A stretch of DNA of 30,596 bases from DASQFY01 sp036397815 (GTDB lineage: Bacteria; Chloroflexota; Limnocylindria; QHBO01): positions 1 to 30,596 of the forward strand of contig DASWIE010000120.1 in NCBI GenBank assembly GCA_036397815.1, read 5' to 3'. How positions within the stretch are numbered: the first letter of the stretch is position 1; every line of letters starts with the position of its first letter. The notes under the pieces are model-generated. The model saw nothing but the letters and a program-made list of their open reading frames with translations. It was not told the DNA's origin and made no database searches. A program made the translations under genes and the position numbers. Shown one piece after another: positions 1-7,163 of the stretch.

Positions 1-491
1 GCTCTTCCTTCAACACCACGATCAGAGTGCTGGAAGGGCTGTTGGCCCACGAAGGCGCAACCGGCGGCTCGGCGGAGTCCATCGCGGCTCGCCGCCGGGG
101 TGAGGAGTACCTCCTCGAACGGAAATTGCTGCGGCGTAAGAGCACCGGCGCCGTCGTCTACCCTGCCTGGCTGCAATTCTCGTTTCCGACCCGCTGGCAC
201 TACGACGTGCTGCGTGCTCTGGAGTACTTCCAGGCGGCTGGGGATCCGCCGGACCCGCGCATGGACGAAGGGATTGATCTGCTTCAATCCAAACAGCAGT
301 CTGACGGCACGTGGCTTCTCGAGAACACCTATCCCGGCGCGGTCCACTTCGCGCTCGAGGACGGCGATGGTCGGCCCAGCCGGTGGAACACGCTGCGCGC
401 GCTGCGGGTCCTCCGTTGGTACGAGCAACGATGCTCACGGCCGGACAGAGCAACGGGCGATTTCCCGCGGAAAATCACGAGCACCCTTTGA
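1..491 (+). CDS. Squalene-cyclase-like / prenyltransferase-repeat protein, C-terminal end (5' truncated)
   Basis: The reading frame is open from the left edge and ends in TGA at 489-491; a GTG at 27 is internal, because the frame continues upstream of it. The visible ~160 residues look like the alpha-alpha toroid repeats of squalene cyclase/prenyltransferase-like proteins: a run reading VLEGLLAHE, a helix with WHYDVLRALEYFQAAG, then LLQSKQQSDGTWLLEN, the QxxDGxW signature of these repeats, and a final helix RWNTLRALRVLRWYE. No DxDD cyclase motif is in the visible part, so a cyclase activity cannot be claimed; many soil bacteria carry non-enzymatic paralogues of this fold. The stop codon overlaps the region of the ribosome-binding site of the next gene, so the two are probably co-transcribed. 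Confidence 0.7.
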   Translation, partial: SSFNTTIRVLEGLLAHEGATGGSAESIAARRRGEEYLLERKLLRRKSTGAVVYPAWLQFSFPTRWHYDVLRALEYFQAAGDPPDPRMDEGIDLLQSKQQSDGTWLLENTYPGAVHFALEDGDGRPSRWNTLRALRVLRWYEQRCSRPDRATGDFPRKITSTL

Positions 492-502
492 GGAGGTAAA
501 CC

Positions 503-1144
503 ATGGCCATGGCGCCGGAGCCCTACGCGGCCCGTCTCAACATCGACTACCCCGACAAGCTGGATCGACTCACCACCTTCTTCCGGCTGATCTGGATCAT
601 CCCGATCCTCATCATCCTCAGCCTGCTCACCGCAAGCGGGAACGAGACGGTGATCACCGAGACCGGCGAACAGGTTGTGAACACCGGCGGGGGGATCTCA
701 GGCGGACTCTGGTTCGCCACGATATTGATGATCGTGTTTCGGCTGCGGTACCCGCGCTGGTGGTTCGACTTCGCCCGAGAGCTGACACGCTTCGGGTGGC
801 GGGTCGTTTCCTATCTCGCCCTGCTCACCGATCGGTATCCGTCGACGGTCGAGGAGCAGGCAGTGCATCTCGAGATCGACTATCCGGATGTCGAGCGAGA
901 CCTCAATCGCTGGCTGCCGCTGGTGAAGTGGCTGCTGGCGATCCCGCACTACGTCGTGCTCATCGTGCTGTGGCTCGCCGCGATCGTCGCGGTGGTGCTC
1001 GCCTGGTTCGCCATCCTCTTCACCGGACGCTATCCCCGGTCGCTCTTCGACTTCGTGGTCGGGGTCGGCCGCTGGAGCCTGCGCGTCGGCGCGTACGCAT
1101 TTCTGCTGGTCACCGACCGATACCCGCCATTCAGCCTCCGATAA
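503..1144 (+). CDS. Tandem DUF4389-domain membrane protein
   Basis: This 213-residue protein has two similar halves. Each half has a hydrophobic stretch (about residues 27-43 with 68-80, and 140-172) followed by a YPRWWFDF / YPRSLFDFVVG segment, a GWRVVSYLALLTDRYP / SLRVGAYAFLLVTDRYPPF segment and an aromatic-proline end. That pattern is characteristic of DUF4389, and here it is duplicated (about residues 12-112 and 124-213). At least four membrane segments are likely. A strong ribosome-binding site, GGAGG, lies a few bases before the ATG, and the spacing to the upstream stop is 11 bases, so it shares a transcript with the cyclase-like gene. The function of the domain is not known; localisation in the cytoplasmic membrane is inferred from hydrophobicity. 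Confidence 0.85.
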   Translation: MAMAPEPYAARLNIDYPDKLDRLTTFFRLIWIIPILIILSLLTASGNETVITETGEQVVNTGGGISGGLWFATILMIVFRLRYPRWWFDFARELTRFGWRVVSYLALLTDRYPSTVEEQAVHLEIDYPDVERDLNRWLPLVKWLLAIPHYVVLIVLWLAAIVAVVLAWFAILFTGRYPRSLFDFVVGVGRWSLRVGAYAFLLVTDRYPPFSLR

Positions 1145-1234
1145 CCGACAGCCAGCCACTGTGAATGGAGGTCGGGCGGCGGAGGGCGCCCGGCGAGGTG
1201 CCGCCCGGTCTGCGTCTGGTCCACAATCGCGCGC

Positions 1235-1783
1235 ATGACACTTATCGTCACCACCTTCCTCGCCATCCTCACCCTGATCGCGGCGCTGGGCGTGGTCGCG
1301 ATCGTCGTTCTCGGCGCCCTTGGTCAGCTCGCGCGAGTGCGCGGGCTGTTGGGCCCGGCGGCGCTGTGGCCGGCCTTCGGCGTGGCGCTGACGGCCACCG
1401 CCGGCAGCCTGTACCTGTCCGAGGTGGCCGGGTTCGTCCCGTGCACGCTGTGCTGGTATCAGCGCATCGCGATGTACCCGCTGGTGGTGATCCTCGGCAT
1501 CGCCGCCTGGCGCGGGGACGCTGGCATCCGGCGCTACGTCGTCCCGGTCGCGGCCATCGGTGCGGTCATCTCCGCGTACCATGTCGCGCTGCAGCGCCTG
1601 CCAGGCCTGCCCTCCGGCGCGTGCTCGCTCGACGCGCCGTGCACAGCCATCTATGTCGAGCGCTTCGGCTTCGTGACCATCCCGCTCATGGCGCTCGTCG
1701 CCTTCCTCGCCATCCTCACCCTGCTGCTTGGCCTCGTGCCGAGCGGCGACGACATCCAGATCCAGGAGCCTCCGCTGACATGA
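1235..1783 (+). CDS. dsbB: Disulfide bond formation protein B (DsbB/BdbC family)
   Basis: A 182-residue integral membrane protein with about four to five hydrophobic segments. The first redox pair is C70-x-x-C73 in the context VPCTLCWYQRIAMYP, the family signature (CxxC directly followed by W-Y-Q-R). The second pair is C130 and C136 in an extracytoplasmic loop (GACSLDAPC). In the family these four cysteines pass electrons from a thioredoxin-fold oxidase to quinone. The next gene starts inside its stop codon (ATGA, 1780-1783) and encodes an exported thioredoxin-fold protein, so the pair is probably a self-contained DsbB/DsbA-like oxidase unit, although the partner could be reducing instead. 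No strong ribosome-binding site was seen at the chosen ATG; the next Met is well inside the first helix. Confidence 0.9.
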   Translation: MTLIVTTFLAILTLIAALGVVAIVVLGALGQLARVRGLLGPAALWPAFGVALTATAGSLYLSEVAGFVPCTLCWYQRIAMYPLVVILGIAAWRGDAGIRRYVVPVAAIGAVISAYHVALQRLPGLPSGACSLDAPCTAIYVERFGFVTIPLMALVAFLAILTLLLGLVPSGDDIQIQEPPLT

Positions 1784-2439
1784 CTCGAGCCGACCGCTCG
1801 CGGCGCAGCCCGCGCCGAACCCCGCCCACCCCGCGACGCTCGTCGACGCCGCTCGTCCTCGGCGGCGTCGTGGCCGTGGTGGTCATCGCCGCCGTGGCGG
1901 CGGTGGTCATCGCCGGCCTTGCCCCGGCCGGCGTCGCTGAGCCGGCGGGGCAGGTGACGATCAGCGGCGAGCCGCTACCGGCGCTCGTCGACCCCGCCGC
2001 GGATCCCGCCGTCGGGCAACAGCTGCCGACCCTGTCCGGCATCGGCCTGGATGGGCAGCCGATCGCGGTTGGACCCGACGGTGGCCCGATGGCGATCGTG
2101 GTCCTTGCCCACTGGTGCGCGCACTGCCAGGCCGAGCTGCCGGGGCTGGTCCAGTTGATCGCGCAGGGCGGCGTGCCGGAGGGCGTGACCGTCGTCGGCG
2201 TGTCGACCGCGATCGACGCGCTGCGGCCCAACTACCCGCCGTCGGCGTGGTTCGAGCGCGAGGGCTGGGCGCAGCCGACGCTGATCGACGACGCCAGCTC
2301 CACTGCGCTCCATGCGCTGGGGCTCAGCAGCTTCCCCGGGTTCGTGTTCGTCGATGCCCAGGGTGCCGTGGCATTACGGCTCACCGGCGAGATCGGCACG
2401 GACCGATTCGGGCAGCTCCTTGCGTCGCTCGCGTCTTGA
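1780..2439 (+). CDS. Membrane-anchored TlpA-like thiol:disulfide oxidoreductase
   Basis: 219 residues. A basic N-terminus rich in Arg and Pro (residues 1-24) is followed by one hydrophobic anchor (about 25-50), and then a thioredoxin/AhpC-TSA-type domain facing outward. The active site is W112-C113-A-H-C116 in VLAHWCAHCQAELPGL, with a downstream SSFPGFVFVD segment giving the cis-proline position before a strand. The start was chosen at 1780 because it gives a 4-base ATGA overlap with dsbB, which indicates translational coupling. The CAHC motif is close to the CPHC of DsbA, and the DsbB neighbour supports an oxidase/isomerase role rather than a cytochrome-c-maturation reductase, but this is inference. 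The N-terminal ~24 residues are low-complexity and probably cytoplasmic. Confidence 0.87.
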   Translation: MTRADRSRRSPRRTPPTPRRSSTPLVLGGVVAVVVIAAVAAVVIAGLAPAGVAEPAGQVTISGEPLPALVDPAADPAVGQQLPTLSGIGLDGQPIAVGPDGGPMAIVVLAHWCAHCQAELPGLVQLIAQGGVPEGVTVVGVSTAIDALRPNYPPSAWFEREGWAQPTLIDDASSTALHALGLSSFPGFVFVDAQGAVALRLTGEIGTDRFGQLLASLAS

Positions 2440-2529
2440 TTGTCTGCGAGACCGCCGCACGGGCGACCCAGGGCTCACGGGTGTAATCGGTCGGGCACGT
2501 CGCTCGCCGCGATCAACAGGAGCGACCCG

Positions 2530-2548
2530 AGGTGGCCTCCACCTTTCT
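2530..2548 (+). terminator. Possible terminator of the dsbB-tlpA operon
   Basis: A 6-bp perfect stem AGGTGG/CCACCT with a three-base loop is followed by TTTCT, about 90 bases after the TlpA-like stop codon. The T-run is short and interrupted, so this is a weak intrinsic terminator candidate. Confidence 0.25.
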
Positions 2549-2836
2549 CCGTGCGGCCTTGATGTCATCTCGGCTTCCGTTTCCTGGTGTCGACCCCCTC
2601 GGGTCTTGAGTGCATTCTGTCGACTCGGCGGCGACCGCTCCAGGGCCGTTCGGTCCTTCTCGTAGGGTCATCCGTCACCTCCGCCGACGGTGGCCGGGAG
2701 GGGCGTGCCGACTTTCTCAGCCCGCCCCGCGGCGGGCGCCCACCACCGCCTGCCAAACGGCCCTCCGGATTCCGTCTGTCCGGCACTACCCCTGGCACTG
2801 GCCCCCGGAGGACGCTGAGCCAGCGACCGATGGGAG

Positions 2837-2883
2837 GCGCGCTTTTTGACGCGCGCGAACCCCACCGGCGCGAGACTAGGAGG
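2837..2883 (+). promoter_or_regulatory. Candidate fourU-like RNA thermometer in the hsp20 leader
   Basis: The tract CTTTTT (2842-2847) can pair with the whole Shine-Dalgarno AGGAGG (2878-2883): C-G, U-G, U-A, U-G, U-G, U-A. A 5-bp inner stem CGCGC (2852-2856) with GCGCG (2868-2872) would close the hairpin. Weak A-U/G-U pairing that covers the ribosome-binding site is the principle of fourU thermometers, first described upstream of the small heat-shock gene agsA. A competing GCGCGC/GCGCGC stem (2837-2842 with 2851-2856) would leave the site free, so the call is tentative. Confidence 0.25.
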
Positions 2884-2891
2884 CGAATCAG

Positions 2892-3344
2892 ATGACCATC
2901 ATGAGGCGCCGTTATGGATTCCCCGAGGTGCCGACCTTCCGGACGGCGTTCGATCGATTCTTCGACGAGCCGTTCGTGCGCCCGGCGGAGTGGCTGACCC
3001 TGGGAGTCGACGGCATCCACATGCCGCTGATCGACGCGTACGCCACCAAGGAGGCGTTCGTCGTCAAGGTGGCCCTGCCTGGCGTGCTGCCGAAGACGGT
3101 GGAGACGACCATCGAGGGCGACACCCTGATCATCCGCGGGACCTACGAGGCCTACCTCGAGAAGGAGGAGATCAGCTTCCTGTTCCATGAGCTGCCGCGC
3201 GGCGAGTTCCGGCGCAGCCTGGTGCTGCCGGCTGGCCTCAAGACCGAGGCAGTCGACGCGACCTTCGAGCTTGGCCTGCTCACCCTCGTCATCCCGAAGG
3301 TGGAGGAGATCAAGCCGCGGCACATCACCGTCAAGGCGCGCTGA
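2892..3344 (+). CDS. Hsp20 / alpha-crystallin family small heat-shock protein
   Basis: 150 residues, normal for bacterial small heat-shock proteins. An N-terminal arm with FRTAFDRFFDEPF (16-28) leads into an alpha-crystallin domain at about 44-137: PLIDAYATKEAFVVKVALPGV, then a LIIRGTYEAY strand, the FHELPRGEFRRSLVLP strand pair and the family signature GLLTLVIPK (128-136). A short C-terminal tail contains an I-T-V triplet (145-147) resembling the IxI/V oligomerisation motif. These proteins are ATP-independent holdases that keep unfolding proteins soluble in the cytoplasm. The start is set by AGGAGG eight bases before the ATG. The T-rich tract upstream that can pair with this site may make translation temperature-dependent. 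Downstream genes (CBS, ferritin-VIT) suggest a general stress locus. Confidence 0.95.
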   Translation: MTIMRRRYGFPEVPTFRTAFDRFFDEPFVRPAEWLTLGVDGIHMPLIDAYATKEAFVVKVALPGVLPKTVETTIEGDTLIIRGTYEAYLEKEEISFLFHELPRGEFRRSLVLPAGLKTEAVDATFELGLLTLVIPKVEEIKPRHITVKAR

Positions 3345-3431
3345 TCGCCGCTGGACGACCGCCATCCTCGCCACATCGGCCAACGCGACCGATCGGCGGG
3401 GGTGGCGTTCGCATATATGGCCCCCGATTGT

Positions 3432-3445
3432 GGGCCGTTCGGCCC
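3432..3445 (+). terminator. GC hairpin after hsp20, possible terminator or operator
   Basis: GGGCCG-TT-CGGCCC is a perfect 6-bp stem (or 5 bp with a 4-base loop), about 90 bases after the hsp20 stop and about 60 before the CBS gene. It is followed by TGTTG rather than a T-run, so it may be a pause site or protein-binding palindrome instead. Confidence 0.25.
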
Positions 3446-3505
3446 TGTTGACGCTGACGGGTTCGCCCTTTGATGGGGCCTGAGAGGTACGCAGAGGAAA
3501 GACCG

Positions 3506-3931
3506 ATGACTGCCACGCAGTACGAGCTGAGCGCCGGCGACCTGATGACGATCGACCCCGTGCTGGTCGCCGTCGATGCCCCTCTCGAGGAGGCAGAGCG
3601 GCTGATCCTCGACTATGGAGTCAGTGGACTGCCGGTGGTCGACCAGGGCGGCGCGCTGGTGGGGGTCGTCAGCCAGACGGACTTCATGCACCTCGCCAAC
3701 CCCGACGTGCGGAGCCTGATCCACCACAAGGCCAGCGGCATCCGGGTCGGCGAGGTCATGAGCCGGCCACCAGTGACGGTGCTGCTCACCACGCCGCTCG
3801 TGGAGGCGGCGCGCAGGATGGTGGTCGAGCGCGTGCACCGGGTCGTGGTCGTCGACGACGATCAGCGGCCGCTCGGTGTGCTCGCGGCGATGGACTTCGT
3901 CACGCTCTTCGCCGAGGGGCCCACTCGATAG
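3506..3931 (+). CDS. Two-CBS-domain protein
   Basis: 141 residues made of a CBS pair. The first domain begins with SAGDLMTIDPVLVAVDAPLE and runs through LPVVDQGGALVGVVSQTDF; the second begins with RVGEVMSRPPVTVLLTTPL and ends with HRVVVVDDDQRPLGVLAAMDF. No catalytic domain is attached. CBS pairs usually bind adenine nucleotides (AMP, ATP, SAM) and regulate a partner. The ATG at 3506 is preferred over one at 3470 because GAGGAAAG precedes it at suitable spacing and the family homology starts only after it. It lies two bases before the MbfA-like gene, so the two are co-translated and the CBS protein may report energy state to that membrane protein (inference). It resembles the other CBS protein at 15251-15697. 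Confidence 0.9.
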   Translation: MTATQYELSAGDLMTIDPVLVAVDAPLEEAERLILDYGVSGLPVVDQGGALVGVVSQTDFMHLANPDVRSLIHHKASGIRVGEVMSRPPVTVLLTTPLVEAARRMVVERVHRVVVVDDDQRPLGVLAAMDFVTLFAEGPTR

Positions 3932-3933
3932 CC

Positions 3934-5082
3934 GTGACCGAGCGGCCGAGTCCGAATGCAGGCGTCAGCCAGCAGGATGTCGCCCGCTATCGGGCCAACC
4001 TGCAGGGCGAGATCGACGGCACGGCACTCTACCGCGCGATGTCTGCGGCCGAGGCGGACCCTGCCCTGCGCGAGCTCTACCGGCGTCTCGCCGATACCGA
4101 GCAGCGTCATGGCTCGCTCTGGCGCCAGCGGCTGGAGGCAGCCGGGTTTCCCGCGTCAAACCTCGGACCGTCGTGGCGGGCGCGGATCCTGATGCTCATC
4201 GCTCGCCGCTTCGGCGCGGACGCGCTCGTGACCACGATCGCAGAGCAGGAGTCCGCGAACCAGTCGATGTACGACGCCCAGCCGGACGCCTCCCCGCAGA
4301 TGCCGGCCGACGAGCGTTCGCACGCGCGCCTGTTCCGCGAGTTGGCCGGCGGGCATGGCCTGGAAGGCCCCGCGCTGGCGCGGATCGAGGGTCGTCATCG
4401 GGCCGCGGGCGGCAACGCCCTGCGGGCGGCGGTCCTGGGAGCGAACGACGGCCTGGTGTCGAACCTGGCCCTGGCGATGGGCGTCGCCGGCGCCTCGGGT
4501 GGAGGCTCCGCGGTCCTGGTGGCCGGTCTGGCCGGCCTTCTCGCCGGTGCACTGTCGATGGCCATCGGCGAGTGGTTATCGGTCCAGAGCGCGCGGGAGC
4601 TGTATGCCCACCAGATCGCTGTCGAGCGCGAGGAGCTGGCCGCGGTGCCGGATGAGGAGGAAGAGGAGCTCGCCCTGATATACGAGGCGAAGGGCCTCAC
4701 CCCGGCGCAGGCGCGCGACACGGCACGCTCGATCATCGGCAGCGACGCGAACCGCGCGCTCGACACGCTGGCCCGCGAGGAGCTGGGCATCGATCCGGAG
4801 TCGCTCGGCGGTTCGGCCTGGACCGCCGCGGCGACGTCGTTCTGCCTGTTCGCGCTGGGTGCCATCGTGCCGGTGGCGCCGTTCTTCATGGCGAGCGGGG
4901 CCCCGGCCGTCATCGCCTCGATCGCCCTGAGCGCGGCTGCCCTGCTGGCGGTAGGTGTCGGGATCACCGTCGTGACCGGCGCCAACGCGCTGCGCTCCGG
5001 CGCCCGGCAGGTCGCTTTCGGACTCCTCGCTGCGGCGGTCACCTTCGGCCTGGGCAGCCTCGTCGGGCAAGCTATGGGCTGA
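3934..5082 (+). CDS. mbfA: Membrane-bound ferritin / VIT1-CCC1 family iron transporter (MbfA/Er-VIT1 type)
   Basis: 382 residues in two parts. Residues ~12-150 form a rubrerythrin/ferritin-like four-helix bundle with repeated acidic/His positions typical of di-iron carboxylate sites (GEIDGTALY, DTEQRHGSLW, AEQESANQSMYD, DERSHARLFREL). Residues ~155-382 are a CCC1/VIT1 transporter: GGNALRAAVLGANDGLVSN, then AIGEWLSVQSARELY, an acidic cytoplasmic stretch (DEEEEELALIYEAKG), and three C-terminal hydrophobic helices. This fusion is known as MbfA/Er-VIT1; characterised members export iron and protect against iron plus peroxide. The GTG at 3934 is two bases after the CBS stop and leaves the ferritin domain complete; its ribosome-binding site is weak, consistent with coupling. 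Iron export under oxidative stress is the likely job. Confidence 0.92.
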   Translation: MTERPSPNAGVSQQDVARYRANLQGEIDGTALYRAMSAAEADPALRELYRRLADTEQRHGSLWRQRLEAAGFPASNLGPSWRARILMLIARRFGADALVTTIAEQESANQSMYDAQPDASPQMPADERSHARLFRELAGGHGLEGPALARIEGRHRAAGGNALRAAVLGANDGLVSNLALAMGVAGASGGGSAVLVAGLAGLLAGALSMAIGEWLSVQSARELYAHQIAVEREELAAVPDEEEEELALIYEAKGLTPAQARDTARSIIGSDANRALDTLAREELGIDPESLGGSAWTAAATSFCLFALGAIVPVAPFFMASGAPAVIASIALSAAALLAVGVGITVVTGANALRSGARQVAFGLLAAAVTFGLGSLVGQAMG

Positions 5083-5187
5083 GAGGGGGGCGGCCACCAC
5101 GCGCCGTCACGAATCCTTCCTGTCTGCCTTGCCCCGATTGGCTGGCTTCGGCTAATGCCGTCCGCTCGCTGGTGAACGGTCGGGGCG

Positions 5188-5595
5188 CTACATCGATAGC
5201 CGCTCCGGCGTCCAGCCGGCGACGAGCGCCGCCCAGAGGATGACGGCATCGATGATGATGCCCAGCATGAGCCACAGGCGGAAGAAGAGCAGCAGCAGCG
5301 CGACCGAGGCGACCCCGCCGACGGAAACGGCGGCTGGCCAGACGGACGTGGGGAGCAGCCCCACCGTGGCAATGGCGCCAAGGGCGAATCCGGCGACCGT
5401 GGCCGCAATGAGCGCCAAGCCGAGGATGCGGAGGAGCCTTGGCTGCAGTCGGAGCGGGGACAGGAGCCACGAGTGGCCCAAGTCGAACGCCCACTCCGGC
5501 GCACCCGGCGTGTCGGGTGGTCGGCGCGACAGGAAACTGGCGTGGATCAGGCCGTGCGCCAGCAGGAAGGCGGCGAGCAACAGGCGAAGAAACAT
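5188..5595 (-). CDS. Small four-helix membrane protein of unknown function
   Basis: 135 residues with hydrophobic segments at about 1-21, 54-80, 86-106 and 107-127, and no recognisable catalytic motif. The N-terminus MFLRLLLAAFLLAHGLIHAS is an uncleaved-looking first helix containing two His residues; HLIH-like His pairs in a first helix can be structural or haem-related but that is speculation. The ATG at 5595 is fixed by an excellent AGGAGGTG ribosome-binding site; the frame stays open further upstream but that part reads as out-of-frame flavodoxin sequence. It lies 115 bases downstream of the flavodoxin gene on the same strand and converges on the MbfA gene. Confidence 0.75.
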   Translation of the reverse strand: MFLRLLLAAFLLAHGLIHASFLSRRPPDTPGAPEWAFDLGHSWLLSPLRLQPRLLRILGLALIAATVAGFALGAIATVGLLPTSVWPAAVSVGGVASVALLLLFFRLWLMLGIIIDAVILWAALVAGWTPERLSM

Positions 5596-5695
5596 CGAGC
5601 ACCTCCTATGCGTTCGCGTGAGCATGCCGGCATACCTGACTGCCGAGGCATTCGGCCCCCGATGAGGTCCTCGCCCTGGCCGCTGTGCTCGGCGA

Positions 5696-5711
5696 ATCGG
5701 CGCGTGCCGAT
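5696..5711 (-). terminator. Hairpin at the flavodoxin stop codon
   Basis: ATCGGC and GCCGAT form a perfect 6-bp stem with a 4-base loop, beginning at the third base of the flavodoxin TGA. There is no T-run after it on the minus strand, so it may be an RNA-stabilising 3' stem rather than an intrinsic terminator. Confidence 0.22.
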
Positions 5712-6211
5712 CAGCGCGTGACCGCCTGCCCCAGCTCCTTGCCCCACCGCCGAGCGCGGTCCAGCTCGCCCTCCCGTAGCGGACCGTACTTGTCCTTGAC
5801 GACGAACTTCTGGGCCTTGGCGATCGGCCGGTAGCCGGCACGCTCCAGCCGGCCCTCGATGTCACCGGTGGCCCCTCGCGGCGACCACCAGATCCGCGTC
5901 TCGAAGGCCGCCGATCGGCCATCGCCGTGCGGCAGGGTCTCGAGCCACGAGCGCAGCGACGGATGCGAGAGGTCGGGCGGCGTCGGAGCGTTCGCCTCAT
6001 CGCGCCCGATGCTCTGGCGGATTCGCTCGCTGGGCAGACTGAAAGCGAGTACCGGCGCGCCGGCCACAACCAGGTCCGCATCGGCGATCGTTTTCGGCGT
6101 GGCGGCGTCGGTCGTCAGGGCCTGCGCCTCTGGCCCGATGCCCTCGGCGATGGCCTGGGCGATGGCCGCGGTGTTGCCCCATAGCGATTCGTAAACCACG
6201 ACTGCCTTCAT
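5711..6211 (-). CDS. Flavodoxin-domain protein
   Basis: 166 residues with a flavodoxin fold. The phosphate-binding loop of FMN is visible at residues ~8-20 (ESLWGNTAAIAQAIA; the usual form is T/S-x-T/S-G-N-T), followed by the strand DLVVAGAPVLAFSLP at ~46-60 and a later FETRIWWSPRGATG segment matching the second FMN loop. The first loop is slightly degenerate (SLWGNT). The C-terminal part, with FVVKDKYGPLREGELDRARRWGKELG, resembles flavodoxin-like proteins of the protoporphyrinogen-oxidase HemG group. It is cytoplasmic and probably carries single electrons. PFOR and hydrogenase genes nearby make it a plausible electron carrier for them, but it is not in their operon for certain: 164 bases separate its start from the last hydrogenase-locus gene. 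Confidence 0.85.
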   Translation of the reverse strand: MKAVVVYESLWGNTAAIAQAIAEGIGPEAQALTTDAATPKTIADADLVVAGAPVLAFSLPSERIRQSIGRDEANAPTPPDLSHPSLRSWLETLPHGDGRSAAFETRIWWSPRGATGDIEGRLERAGYRPIAKAQKFVVKDKYGPLREGELDRARRWGKELGQAVTR

Positions 6212-6375
6212 CAGAACCTGCCTTCCTTTCTCATCGCCATCCGGTCGGCATCCTCGTGTGCTGAGCCGGCGTCATCTCTCTGCCTTGATCATCCGCCCTC
6301 GGGCGCGAATCGGCGAGTGCTGTCGTGCCCATAGACCGCGTGCCGGATGGACCGAATCGGCGCACCACGAGCGCT

Positions 6376-7152
6376 TCAGATCGCGTGGTTGGCGATCGCC
6401 AGGGCGGCGCCCGTCCAGCGAACGAGTCGCTCCAGCTGTCCTGGCGAGAGGCGGTCACAGGCCCAGCCCCAGTGGAGCGAGACGGGGTCGCCGGGCCGCG
6501 CACCGCCCAGCAGGCCGGAGGCGTTCCACCACCCGGTCACCGTCTCCGGCTGCGCCGGCCCGATGCGCAGCGCGCCGTCGACGAGCTCGACCCGGGGGGC
6601 GTTGACCACCAGCCGGTCGCCGTGGGCGGAGATGAGCGTGCCCCATCGGATGCGGCAGGCGTCCATCGTGTCGAGGATCGGCCCGGCGCCGCCTCGCATG
6701 AGACCGGCGCGCGGGAAGATCTCGAGCACGTGGAAGGCGTGGATCGGTCGTGAGCCGCCCGCCACGGCCCCCTCCAACCAGCGCCACTCGCTCGCCGTCA
6801 TGCGGTCGCGGAAGCGGCGGCCCACGTCGCGGTGCAACGCGCGCGGTCGGACGCGGGCGGTCAGCTCGCTCCCGAGCCAATAAGCGTCCACGACCCGCGG
6901 ATCGAGCGGATCGGGCAGGCCGTTCTCGTCGGCGATCAGCCGCAGGTACGGATAGGCGCCCTCGAAGCCGCGCGCCAGCTCGCGCAGCTCGCCGTCGGCG
7001 CCGGCGATCGCCCCGTCGTGCAGCGCCGGCGCATCAGCCGGCCCGCACAGCCCCAGCCGGTTGGGCGGATATGCGTAGCGCGCGAAGAGGACAGGCCCGG
7101 GCACCGCAACCGTCTGCTGCGGCGCGGCTGGGGTAGGTGTGAGGGAGCCCAT
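6376..7152 (-). CDS. DUF6390-like hydrogenase-associated protein
   Basis: 258 residues, soluble, no signal peptide. The N-terminal motif FARYAYPPNRLGLCGPADA (about residues 23-41) is what I remember as the hallmark of DUF6390-type proteins found with NiFe hydrogenase genes in actinobacteria; I could not check this. The rest contains conserved-looking His and Trp positions (AFHVLEIFPRAGLMRGG, CRIRWGTLISAHGDRLVV, VSLHWGWACDRLSPGQ). It is the last gene of the hydrogenase operon, 11 bases after the transporter. Role unknown; maturation, chaperoning or electron-transfer coupling are possible given its position. The ATG at 7152 was chosen because sequence upstream in this frame is a shadow of the transporter gene. 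Confidence 0.75.
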   Translation of the reverse strand: MGSLTPTPAAPQQTVAVPGPVLFARYAYPPNRLGLCGPADAPALHDGAIAGADGELRELARGFEGAYPYLRLIADENGLPDPLDPRVVDAYWLGSELTARVRPRALHRDVGRRFRDRMTASEWRWLEGAVAGGSRPIHAFHVLEIFPRAGLMRGGAGPILDTMDACRIRWGTLISAHGDRLVVNAPRVELVDGALRIGPAQPETVTGWWNASGLLGGARPGDPVSLHWGWACDRLSPGQLERLVRWTGAALAIANHAI

Positions 7153-7163
7153 CGGTCCGCGAC

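Larger units (their letters stand above)
2440..2891. other. 452-base intergenic region upstream of hsp20
   Basis: I see no convincing gene here: frames open across it have arginine/proline-rich nonsense composition and no family features. It holds three short GC hairpins: 2530-2544 (AGGTGG / CCACCT, followed by TTTCT), 2720-2737 (GCCCGCC / GGCGGGC with a 4-base loop) and 2837-2856 (GCGCGC / GCGCGC with a T-rich loop). The last lies in the presumed leader of the small heat-shock gene. No CIRCE element (TTAGCACTC-N9-GAGTGCTAA) was found, so HrcA control of the downstream gene is not supported. Confidence 0.6.

Noticed and set aside
2312..2665. Open frame overlapping the end of the TlpA-like gene and the following gap
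   Set aside because: No ribosome-binding site and Arg/Ser-rich composition. It starts inside the supported gene in another frame.
5131..5186. CCCCGA/TCGGGG inverted repeat in the convergent MbfA / membrane-protein gap
   Set aside because: Six pairs around a loop of more than 40 bases; too weak to call a bidirectional terminator.
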